This document shows, in pieces, positions 6,478-12,593 of a stretch of DNA of 13,698 nucleotides. The translations under genes were made by a program, and so were the position numbers. The notes below the pieces were generated by a model. The model saw only the letters and a list, made by a program, of their open reading frames with translations, was not told the origin of the DNA and made no database searches. Position 1 is the first letter of the stretch; the number at the start of each line of letters is the position of its first letter. Source of the stretch: 40-80 sp964503665 (GTDB taxonomy: Bacteria; Bacteroidota; Bacteroidia; Flavobacteriales_D; Crocinitomicaceae); NCBI GenBank assembly GCA_964503665.1, contig CAZDAR010000058.1, positions 1 to 13,698 on the forward strand, read 5' to 3'.

Positions 6478-7248
6478 ATGAAAAAACTCTTAAAAACAAC
6501 TTTATACAAGGTTCTAGGACTAAAAAGTTACCTACGTTTACTTTATCGAACCTTAGCAGTCGCTATGGATAATGGCTTTTTAAAGAATAACGAAGCATAT
6601 TTGTTACATTTATTTAGTCAAAAAATCATTCACAAAGGTGATCACGTCCTTGATATTGGAGCCAATTTAGGCTACTATACCCGTCAGTTTTTAAAAGCCG
6701 TTGGGAAAGAGGGTAAAGTATATGCTGTTGAACCTGTAAAACCATTTTTTGAGAACATTACTTATTTCTTAGGAAAGCACAATAACTTAACTCGCTACAA
6801 CTTTGCTTTAGGAGCAGAAGAAAAAGAAATTCAATTATCGGTTCCCGACCAATACGGTTATTTACGAACAGGTTTACCAAGTGTTTACGATGAGAAGAAC
6901 CCTCCTACTGATGAGAAATTAATGCTTTTCCCAGCAAAGATGATACAAGGTAGCGTATTATTCAACGATATTCAACGTTTGGATTACCTAAAAATGGATG
7001 TGGAAGGTTATGAGAAAGTGGTCATTCCTGAGATAAAAGACTTTTTAGCACGTACCCTACCGTGTATTCAAATTGAAATAAGTGGTGATTCAAAACCTAT
7101 TATCAAAGAGACACTGTTCTCTATTGGATACGAACTGTACTTCTATCAAAATGATACATTGACCAAACAAGAGATTGCAAATTACACTCAAGATTATTTT
7201 TTCATTCATCCTTCTAAAATTTCAAATTACCTAGAATTGATCCAATGA
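6478..7248 (+). CDS. FkbM-family SAM-dependent methyltransferase
   Basis: A 256-residue class I methyltransferase. After a basic N terminus of about 50 residues, motif I is VLDIGANLGYYT (57-68), the acidic end of strand 2 is AVEP (83-86), and the FkbM hallmark LKMDVEGYE is at 171-179. FkbM-family enzymes usually O-methylate sugars or secondary metabolites; the substrate here is not evident. The DVEGYE acid likely helps position the acceptor. The start ATG lies about 50 bases after the hppD terminator, with a near-consensus TATATTTA box at 6430-6437. An AAGGGAAG stretch upstream is too far from the ATG to be a normal ribosome site. The gene overlaps the next one by 4 bp (ATGA), so the two are translationally coupled. 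Confidence 0.85.
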   Translation: MKKLLKTTLYKVLGLKSYLRLLYRTLAVAMDNGFLKNNEAYLLHLFSQKIIHKGDHVLDIGANLGYYTRQFLKAVGKEGKVYAVEPVKPFFENITYFLGKHNNLTRYNFALGAEEKEIQLSVPDQYGYLRTGLPSVYDEKNPPTDEKLMLFPAKMIQGSVLFNDIQRLDYLKMDVEGYEKVVIPEIKDFLARTLPCIQIEISGDSKPIIKETLFSIGYELYFYQNDTLTKQEIANYTQDYFFIHPSKISNYLELIQ

Positions 7249-7721
7249 AATACCGTATTTTAACAAATGAAGAATTAGCTGAATTAGAAGATCAGCTCAA
7301 ACAATTTTTAATTGTCAATGGTGTTCATACTGATGATTGGAAACGTATCAATGAGGAAGAACCAGACAAAGCACTAGATTTAGTAGAATTATTCTCTGAT
7401 TACGTTTTACAAATCGTCTATGAGAATACAAAATACTTAGAAAAACGCACACCTGACACCGTCTATTTTTTCAATTATGGAGAAGATAAAGCAACATTAA
7501 TCGGTTTACAAAAGAAGAATAAAGAAAACCCTAACTTGGATCTTTCTACCGCAGAAAGTGTTGCTGATGCATTACGAAATCACAGTACAGAATTAGTTTT
7601 TTTTCAGCAAGAGAAGGGATATACTAAAAGTCGAGAAAAAGAAATACATGACATGTTCACAAATGGCTGTACAAAGACAACAAAAGAATTTTGGGAGTTA
7701 CTCCAGAAAATCGTAGAATAA
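7245..7721 (+). CDS. DUF6495-like Bacteroidota conserved protein
   Basis: A 158-residue soluble, acidic protein without membrane segments. The opening MKYRILTNEELAELEDQLKQFL, the following VNGVHTDDWKRI, and a central LFSDYVLQIVYENTKYLEKRTP match the pattern I recall for the Bacteroidota family DUF6495 (MKYRxLTxEELxxLxxxFxxFL, then a conserved FSDxVxxxVLxxxxYLExR). The function of that family is unknown. It begins inside the stop of the methyltransferase gene (ATGA overlap), which points to coordinated expression, though most DUF6495 genes have no fixed partner that I can name. A bidirectional terminator follows 22 bases later. The family call is from memory and was not searched. Confidence 0.68.
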   Translation: MKYRILTNEELAELEDQLKQFLIVNGVHTDDWKRINEEEPDKALDLVELFSDYVLQIVYENTKYLEKRTPDTVYFFNYGEDKATLIGLQKKNKENPNLDLSTAESVADALRNHSTELVFFQQEKGYTKSREKEIHDMFTNGCTKTTKEFWELLQKIVE

Positions 7722-7743
7722 ACCATCTTTTTATACCACACAA

Positions 7744-7783
7744 AAAAAAAGCGACTTGAATTTTCATCCAAATCGCTTTTTTT
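7744..7783. terminator. bidirectional intrinsic terminator between convergent genes
   Basis: AAAAAAAGCGA (7744-7754) pairs perfectly with TCGCTTTTTTT (7773-7783). There are T runs on both strands, so it can end the FkbM/DUF6495 unit on plus and the azurin unit on minus. Confidence 0.9.
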
Positions 7784-7804
7784 AAGCTGCATGTATTTAC
7801 TTAT

Positions 7805-8236
7805 TTATGACCACAAAAACCAAGGTGTCAGATAAGCAATAATACCAAATGCCATTGTATAATAAAGGATAACTCTTTTGTATATCTTATCGCTACTAAG
7901 TTTTTTTCTTCTTGAGAATCTATTACCTATCGTTATTAAGACGATGGCCAAAATCATTCCAATCGGATGTTCTACAATGTAGAAACGCGCAATGGGGTGT
8001 TTCATAGATGCTCCAGAAAAATTATCCAAACCTAACGGAGACAAAAAGTACATTAAAATACCTAAGGAAAATTGTATATGAACAATCGTTAATCCTACTA
8101 AAGAGACAACTCTTGCTTGTCTATCAAACGGTTTCTTCAGTAGAAATCGAACAATCATAAAAAGTATAATCGCTAAAAGAAAGAATAATATAATTAACCC
8201 GACTTTATTGTGCGCTTCCTTTAAAATTAAATACAT
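7805..8236 (-). CDS. four-helix membrane protein with conserved-looking histidines
   Basis: A 143-residue integral membrane protein with hydrophobic segments at about residues 12-33, 46-66, 88-105 and 122-141. Histidines sit at positions suited to metal or haem binding: His53 at the start of helix 2 (TIVHIQFSLGILMYF), His80 in MKHPIARF, and His90 opening helix 3 (EHPIGMILA). I recall similar short Bacteroidota proteins labelled cytochrome-b-like, but there is no definitive haem motif, so redox function is inference. It starts 20 bp after the azurin stop on the same strand, so it is very probably co-transcribed with that periplasmic copper protein, which strengthens the idea of an electron-transfer role. 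A shared terminator follows. Confidence 0.72.
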   Translation of the reverse strand: MYLILKEAHNKVGLIILFFLLAIILFMIVRFLLKKPFDRQARVVSLVGLTIVHIQFSLGILMYFLSPLGLDNFSGASMKHPIARFYIVEHPIGMILAIVLITIGNRFSRRKKLSSDKIYKRVILYYTMAFGIIAYLTPWFLWS

Positions 8237-8256
8237 TTCCTAGGTTGCCCTCGCAA

Positions 8257-8772
8257 TTACTCTACAATAAATTTACCTTTCATCATCGCGTGGTGACCAG
8301 GGAAAGAACAAAGGAAATCATAAGATCCTGCCTCAGGAGCTGTGAAAGTAATTGTATCAGTTTCTCCACCACCGATTAATTTTGTATGAGCGATAACGTC
8401 TTCTGTTCCTTCTGGAATATAGTCATTATCTCTTGCAGTAATAGCCGCTTTTGAAAAAGCTTCAACATCAACCCCTTGCTTCAACAACACAAAGTTATGA
8501 CCCATTGCAGTAACAGGCATAGAACCTACGTGTTTCAATACTAAAGTAACTTCTTGACCTGCTTTTACTTTAATCTCAGAAAGATCAAATTGCATTTTGT
8601 CATTACCTTCGATTTCAACTGTAACAGCGTTTGCGTTCTCTTCAGAACCTGCGTCTGTTGTTTCAGTCGTTGTTTGCTCATCTGCTGGTTTATCACCACC
8701 TCCACATGAAGTGAAAGCGAACATTCCTGCTGATAGCATTAAAATCATTGCACTAACTCTAACTTTTTTCAT
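8257..8772 (-). CDS. azurin-type blue copper lipoprotein
   Basis: A 171-residue cupredoxin. Residues 1-22 form a lipoprotein signal peptide ending in the lipobox FTSC (Cys23). An acidic, threonine-rich linker (about 27-48) follows, then an azurin domain from about 50 to 171. All type 1 copper ligands can be placed: His92 in MGHNF, then Cys155, His160 and Met164 in CSFPGHHAMM, the spacing of Pseudomonas azurin (Cys112, His117, Met121). It is expected to carry electrons at the cell envelope. The reading frame is open 23 codons further upstream, to 8841. I prefer the ATG at 8772 because the signal peptide starts there (MKKVRVSAMIL) and a TATTTTTG promoter element lies inside the longer version. 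The membrane protein 20 bp downstream may be a redox partner. Symbol withheld, although azu would be conventional. Confidence 0.9.
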   Translation of the reverse strand: MKKVRVSAMILMLSAGMFAFTSCGGGDKPADEQTTTETTDAGSEENANAVTVEIEGNDKMQFDLSEIKVKAGQEVTLVLKHVGSMPVTAMGHNFVLLKQGVDVEAFSKAAITARDNDYIPEGTEDVIAHTKLIGGGETDTITFTAPEAGSYDFLCSFPGHHAMMKGKFIVE

Positions 8773-8789
8773 AACTATTAATTTTTTTA

Positions 8790-8797
8790 CAAAAATA
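8790..8797 (-). promoter_or_regulatory. -7 element (TATTTTTG) before the azurin gene
   Basis: Minus-strand 8797-8790 reads TATTTTTG, 17 bases before the preferred ATG at 8772. It would be inside the coding region if the upstream start were used, so it helps decide the start. No good TTG upstream element is visible. Confidence 0.42.
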
Positions 8798-8874
8798 TCT
8801 TTAATTATCCGCTTAAGGAAGGAATAATTGTTAAATTTCAATTACTTTGTTCTGTCAATTCTATGACAATTCAA

Positions 8875-8894
8875 ATATATATATATATATATAT
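8875..8894. repeat. (AT)10 dinucleotide tract
   Basis: Ten uninterrupted AT units between the divergent azurin and glycosyltransferase genes. It is a self-complementary, slippage-prone sequence, about 80 bp from the azurin -7 element and about 60 bp before the glycosyltransferase start. Confidence 0.9.
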
Positions 8895-8956
8895 AAAAAC
8901 CATGAATTTATACTAATTAAGTTTCTAATCTGTTTATTTTTTATCTTTACAGAGTA

Positions 8957-9862
8957 ATGAGAGTTTCAATCTGCATACCGATATATAATACTGACGCAAT
9001 TTCTTTAGTTACTTCACTGAGCCAAGAAATGGTATTAAAGCAGTTAGAGAGTACCGTTGAAATCATTGTGATAGATGATTATTCTTCAAGTGTTTTCAAA
9101 GAAAAAAATAAAACATTACCCGACTATTGTAACTATATCAAATTAGGTGAAAATTACGGTCGTTCAAAAATCAGAAATAAATTTTTAGAATATGTAAAAG
9201 GTGACTATCTCTTATTTATAGATGGTGATTCACTCATTCCTGAAAATACGAAGCTATCATTCATTTCCAATTATCTCGCAGCACTTTCGGATGAAGTCAA
9301 TTGTATTTGTGGTGGAAGAGTATATCCCAAACTTGTTGACACTAAAAACATCGAACTCAACTATCTATACGGAATTCATAAAGAAAGTAAACCACTCGAT
9401 GAAAGACTTAAACAGCCGAATCGTTCGTTTATGACCAATAACTTCTTAGTCAAAAGAACTATTTTGGAAGAGCATCCATTTGATGAGCAGTTAACCCAAT
9501 ATGGTCATGAAGACACGCTGTTTGGTATCCAATTAATACTTCATCACATTAAGGTAGATCATATCGACAATCCTGTTCTGAATGGACATATCGAAACAAA
9601 CGACATCTTTTTAAATAAAACGAAACAAGCAGTCGAGAATTTATTTACCATTTATTCAAAATCCGAAGACAAAAAACTGATTACATCACAAGTTACTTTA
9701 TTAAAATGGGCGGTTATCATTAAAAAACTAAGACTGAAATGGTTTGTTTTAAAAGCTTTTAATGTCGTGGAGAAAAAATGGCGAAGCGATTTCCTGAATG
9801 GGAAAATCAACTTACGAAAGTTTGACTGCTATAAACTTGGACTTTTTCTACGTTTGAGATAG
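8957..9862 (+). CDS. family 2 glycosyltransferase
   Basis: A 301-residue GT-A fold glycosyltransferase. The N-terminal VSICIPIYN (3-11) starts the nucleotide-sugar-binding fold. IVIDDYSS (37-44) has the first acidic pair, and LLFIDGDSLIPEN (85-97) holds the DxD metal/nucleotide site. MTNNFLVKR (159-167) and YGHEDTLFG (182-190), with the ED pair, match the acceptor-side catalytic region of inverting GT2 enzymes. The last 70 residues are basic and amphipathic (KKLRLKWFVLKAF), suggesting peripheral membrane contact. The acceptor is unknown; surface polysaccharide or lipid-linked glycan assembly is typical of the family. A TATCTTTA box at 8942-8949 lies only 7 bases before the ATG, so the mRNA may be almost leaderless. 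Its 3' end overlaps the convergent EamA gene by 34 bp. Confidence 0.88.
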   Translation: MRVSICIPIYNTDAISLVTSLSQEMVLKQLESTVEIIVIDDYSSSVFKEKNKTLPDYCNYIKLGENYGRSKIRNKFLEYVKGDYLLFIDGDSLIPENTKLSFISNYLAALSDEVNCICGGRVYPKLVDTKNIELNYLYGIHKESKPLDERLKQPNRSFMTNNFLVKRTILEEHPFDEQLTQYGHEDTLFGIQLILHHIKVDHIDNPVLNGHIETNDIFLNKTKQAVENLFTIYSKSEDKKLITSQVTLLKWAVIIKKLRLKWFVLKAFNVVEKKWRSDFLNGKINLRKFDCYKLGLFLRLR

Positions 9863-10746
9863 TATTTCAAAAGTGGATTCATAAAGACAATCACGACAAT
9901 ACAACCTGCGCCCAAATAAAAGCTATCGCTCAATTCTTGATTTTCTTTTAGAATAAAAATAGCCAATATTATCGTATAAACAGGTTCTAGATTGATACTG
10001 AGTGAAGCCGAGAATGCACCAATTTTGTTGACGACTTCAATCATTAACATAAAAGCCGCAGACGTGCACACAATGCCTAAGAATAGTAACCACCAGAAAT
10101 CACTCCACGTCATTTCAAAGAATTCGGTGTTAATTTTTCCAATACTTAACAACCAGATGAAAACGATAATGGCACCGGTAAGCATTTCGTATACGGTAAT
10201 CGAAGAAGAAGAAATACCATCTTTGTTTAAACGGAGATTAAATACAGAGAAAAAAGCCGCTAAAAATGCGGATAATAATCCCCAAAGAATACCTTCATGC
10301 TGACTTGGATCGACGTTCTCGGAGACAAAGCCTATTCCAATAATGACTAACAATCCCATCAATAATTCTGTCCATGAAAATTTACGTTTCATGACAAGCG
10401 GTTCTACCCAACTAACATGTAAGGTTGTCGTTGAAAGGCACAAAACACCAAGCGATACAGTTGATACTTGAATGGCTTTGAAAAATGTTAACCAATGAGC
10501 AGCCACAATAATACCGACAACGACGACTTTTAAAATGGATTTTTTATCTTTAATGCGTACCTTTTTTCCAATCGCCATTAAGAATAACAATAGACTTAGA
10601 CCTGCGATTAATACACGAAAGAAGACGATTTGATAAAACTCAAGATGAATCAGCTTTCCTAGAATACCAGTGAAGCCCCAAATAAAAATAATGAGGTGCA
10701 TTAAAACATGATATTTCAAGTTTGGAAACACGGCGCAAATATCCAT
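9829..10746 (-). CDS. EamA/DMT-superfamily transporter
   Basis: A 305-residue inner-membrane protein with about ten hydrophobic helices arranged as two EamA repeats. The first begins LIIFIWGFTGILGKLI and the second GILWGLLSAFLAAFFSVFN. Known relatives export amino acids, purines or other small metabolites; the substrate here cannot be read from sequence. The basic tail LKRRKSPSL is consistent with the inside-positive rule. Start choice is uncertain. The ATG at 10746 puts about 15 residues before helix 1, a TTG at 10719 gives MKYHVLMHL, as I recall for close relatives, and an ATG lies at 10701. A near-consensus GATATTTG box at 10743-10736 would favour one of the shorter forms. It shares 34 bp, tail to tail, with the glycosyltransferase gene and is the last intact gene before the transposon-scarred region. 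Confidence 0.85.
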   Translation of the reverse strand: MDICAVFPNLKYHVLMHLIIFIWGFTGILGKLIHLEFYQIVFFRVLIAGLSLLLFLMAIGKKVRIKDKKSILKVVVVGIIVAAHWLTFFKAIQVSTVSLGVLCLSTTTLHVSWVEPLVMKRKFSWTELLMGLLVIIGIGFVSENVDPSQHEGILWGLLSAFLAAFFSVFNLRLNKDGISSSSITVYEMLTGAIIVFIWLLSIGKINTEFFEMTWSDFWWLLFLGIVCTSAAFMLMIEVVNKIGAFSASLSINLEPVYTIILAIFILKENQELSDSFYLGAGCIVVIVFMNPLLKYYLKRRKSPSL

Positions 10747-10824
10747 AAAAAAATGGAGCGTGAAACTCTATTTTAAAAATATAATATTAATTTATTTTAG
10801 GTACCGAGTAACATTTTATAAAGA

Positions 10825-10932
10825 TACTGTGAGGAGTTTGTTACAGAAATCAATAAGCATAAAAACATTACCAGAAGCATGAATCGTAAAGGAAATTGTT
10901 GGGACAATGCAGTAGCAGAAAGCTTTTTTAAA
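10825..10932 (+). pseudogene. IS3-family transposase (OrfB) fragment
   Basis: About 36 codons on the plus strand encode the C-proximal part of an IS3-family DDE transposase. The sequence runs YCEEFVTEINKHKN, then ITRSMNRKGNCWDNAVAESF. The SM-x-RKGNCWDNAVAESFF block is a hallmark of the IS3/IS150 group and contains the third catalytic acid (the Glu of AESFF). An in-frame TAA precedes it at 10819-10821, and upstream sequence no longer resembles the family. After ESFFK the match ends abruptly at about 10932, where an oppositely oriented IS5-type fragment begins. It is a dead remnant, with no terminal inverted repeats recognised. Confidence 0.85.
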
Positions 10933-11229
10933 TGTCCTATTATTGGCTCTATTGCCGCCCTAGTTCTAAATTTCTTTCGCTTCCAATCAGTCGCATAGAA
11001 ATCTTATTTAGTTTAGCCTGTGCTTTTTTAGCTGTCTTATCTCGCTTAGGATGTTTGCTATTATATGTTTCTCGTACTTACTGCTTGCTTACTTTCTTGT
11101 AGTTTTGCCTTTGATTAATTCCTTCCTCTTGAGCTATTTTATCAGAAAGCAGAACAAGTTCATATCAATAAAATCCACCAACATTCAACGGAATAATTCA
11201 GGTTGATCATTTGGATTTTTTCCTAACAT
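10930..11229 (-). pseudogene. IS5-family transposase, internally deleted remnant
   Basis: Read on the minus strand from an ATG at 11229, three fragments in shifting frames match an IS5-type transposase common in Bacteroidota. The first is MLGKNPNDQPELFR, a TGA stop, then MLVDFIDMN (the N terminus). Next comes LVLLSDKIAQEEGINQRQ, continuing to KQ, a TAA stop, and VRETYNSKHPKRDK (the region after a large internal deletion). The last is KRKKFRTRAAIEPIIGHLKK, the RAxIEPxIGHLK segment near the C terminus. The joint at DKI/IAQEEG implies loss of roughly the N-terminal half of the catalytic core. There are at least two in-frame stops and two frameshifts. The fragment stops at 10930 in an AAAAAAGCTTT stretch shared with the IS3 remnant. 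Confidence 0.8.
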
Positions 11230-11355
11230 AATTACAAGCTTTTCGATGTTAAATATACAAATTCTTGCAATTAAAAATAAATGAATATTACTATAATTAA
11301 CTAATAATCAGATGTGTATAGTTGATTTAAGGAGCGACTAGTTATTCTCTTTTTC

Positions 11356-11386
11356 AACACCTTCGATGTATCGAAGGGATGTTTTT
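11356..11386 (+). terminator. orphan terminator-like hairpin
   Basis: CCTTCGA (11360-11366) pairs with TCGAAGG (11371-11377) around a TGTA loop. AACA and TGTT can extend the stem, and a short T run follows. No gene precedes it on the plus strand, so it is probably a leftover of a deleted one. Confidence 0.45.
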
Positions 11387-11486
11387 GGTTTTGGATTGGG
11401 AGTAGCGGTTGCGTTGGAAACATTGATTATCAATAATTGACATCATATTTCATCCCTAGATGAATCAAGTTTTTCTATTGCCTACA

Positions 11487-11526
11487 AAAAATACCTCGCC
11501 CTATTTTTTTTGAACGAGGTATTTTT
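11487..11526. terminator. orphan bidirectional terminator hairpin
   Basis: AAAAATACCTCG (11487-11498) pairs perfectly with CGAGGTATTTTT (11515-11526) over a T-rich 16-nt loop. The 12-bp stem with A and T flanks is typical of an intrinsic terminator usable from both sides. The nearest gene end is the RHS-linked ORF at 12018, almost 500 bp away. Confidence 0.75.
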
Positions 11527-11823
11527 ATATTTTATAAATCATTGATTTTTAGAATTCTACGGTAGAACGGAGTCGTTAGCATAGAAAAATGGTAGATGTT
11601 GCTGGGTGTCTGTTCGATACCTAGGTTTAAATCTTCTCATTTTTAAATAGTTACGAATTTTCGAAGTGTTTTTCTGAGAAAGTTTTAGATGTTACGGTAG
11701 TACCTACTTTCTAATTTTAAAGCATTCTAAACTATCTAAAAATAGATAAATACACTATGTATTCACTAGATTTTAATGTGTAAAACTAGTTAAAATGCTG
11801 ATTATCAGTAGTTTAATTTCGAA

Positions 11824-11858
11824 TGAATCAAATATCCGATAATTGAGTACATTACCGG
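11824..11858. repeat. 35-bp repeat, copy 1
   Basis: This matches 11983-12017 at 32 of 35 positions by eye. The core AATTGAGTACATTACC recurs, with one difference, at 11954-11970. The copies are in direct orientation. Confidence 0.8.
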
Positions 11859-11953
11859 CTTCTAATTGTTTTAATGTCATTTTACCGATTATTAACTTAC
11901 TGTAAAAATACCTACATTTCATACATCCGATACCTCGAAGAAGCCACGAAGTG

Positions 11954-11970
11954 AATTGAGCACATTACCG
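11954..11970. repeat. partial copy of the repeat core
   Basis: AATTGAGCACATTACCG differs from the core of copy 1 at one position. Only this 17-bp core is shared. It lies 13 bp before copy 2. Confidence 0.6.
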
Positions 11971-11982
11971 ATTATTTTTAAA

Positions 11983-12017
11983 TAAATCAAATAGCCGATA
12001 ATTGAGTACATTACCCG
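11983..12017. repeat. 35-bp repeat, copy 2, abutting the immunity-candidate stop codon
   Basis: This is the second 35-bp copy, with three mismatches to copy 1. Its right edge touches the TAA (12018-12020) of the minus-strand gene, so the end of the gene and the end of the repeat coincide. Confidence 0.8.
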
Positions 12018-12581
12018 TTATTTCCTTTTTATTCCATTTAGCCATTCTTTCATTTTTTTTTCATAATCACTATATGAAAGTATATAATAAGAATCTTTAA
12101 AAATAATTTTTTCTCCTTTCTTATCCACTAAATATATATATTGCGTATCACCATTTCTAATTAAATTAAAGTCAGTTAAAATTATTTTATTATCTCTTAG
12201 AATACCATTTAGAAGAACAAAAAATGGTTTATTATAATATGAATCTGCATAATAAAATGTTAACTTGAATTCATTGTTATTTAAAGATACCATTCCCTTA
12301 AAACAAGACTTTAAAGTGTCTGTTGATTTATACATAAGTCCTACAACACGATGTCTGAGTTTTACATCAATTAATGAATCTCTATCAAATTTCAGAATAA
12401 AAATATTACCAGGCTCAGAATCCACTTCATCAATCCAATTTGGATTTGTCAATGAATCGTCTATAGTTACTATAAAATTAGAGCCAAGTTGTTGATCTAT
12501 AGATATTTTTATAGGAATTTGACAATATATTTCATTTGATAAAATGAATGAAAATAAAAAATAAATTGTTATATTTTTCAC
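12018..12581 (-). CDS. exported protein next to RHS toxin; candidate immunity protein
   Basis: A 187-residue protein that I do not recognise. Residues 1-20 are a signal peptide (MKNITIYFLFSFILS, cleavage near EIYC/QI; not a proper lipobox). The mature part alternates charged and aromatic residues in a beta-rich pattern without membrane segments, and ends in a basic KMKEWLNGIKRK helix. Translation starts with GTG at 12581, only 12 bp after the RHS stop, so the two genes are one transcript. In RHS systems the small gene directly downstream of the variable tip usually encodes the cognate immunity protein. Export would place it in the periplasm, and the tip would then be expected to act there. 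Very high A+T and frequent Asn/Lys/Ile suggest horizontal origin. The immunity role is inference from position. Confidence 0.6.
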   Translation of the reverse strand: MKNITIYFLFSFILSNEIYCQIPIKISIDQQLGSNFIVTIDDSLTNPNWIDEVDSEPGNIFILKFDRDSLIDVKLRHRVVGLMYKSTDTLKSCFKGMVSLNNNEFKLTFYYADSYYNKPFFVLLNGILRDNKIILTDFNLIRNGDTQYIYLVDKKGEKIIFKDSYYILSYSDYEKKMKEWLNGIKRK

Positions 12582-12593
12582 ACTAATCTCTTT

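Larger units (their letters stand above)
11230..12017. other. gene-free, repeat-bearing flank between transposon remnants and the RHS module
   Basis: A 788-bp stretch with no convincing gene on either strand. It holds two hairpins that look like terminators without a gene in front, three copies of a short repeat core, and two copies of TACGGTAG (11558-11565, 11693-11700). Small frames such as a 35-codon one at 11773-11880 (minus) exist, but I cannot support them as genes. It looks like decayed accessory DNA. Confidence 0.55.

Noticed and set aside
8773..8841. A 23-residue N-terminal extension of the azurin protein
   Set aside because: It would place a basic/hydrophobic leader before a complete lipoprotein signal peptide, and it contains the TATTTTTG promoter element.
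9992..10303. 103-codon plus-strand frame inside the EamA transporter gene
   Set aside because: It is antisense to a strongly typical ten-helix transporter and has no recognisable features of its own.
11605..11640. Possible tRNA T-arm (GTTCGATAC) in the gene-free region
   Set aside because: No acceptor stem, D-arm or anticodon arm can be drawn around it.
11773..11880. 35-codon minus-strand frame beginning MTLKQLEAGNVLNYR
   Set aside because: It is too short, has no promoter and overlaps repeat copy 1. It is more likely part of a repeat than a gene.
11824..12017. CRISPR-like array
   Set aside because: There are only two full copies and one partial copy, with unequal spacing, imperfect identity and no cas genes.
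12265..12495. 76-codon plus-strand frame opposite the immunity candidate
   Set aside because: It is a shadow of the minus-strand gene, which has a signal peptide and is coupled to RHS.
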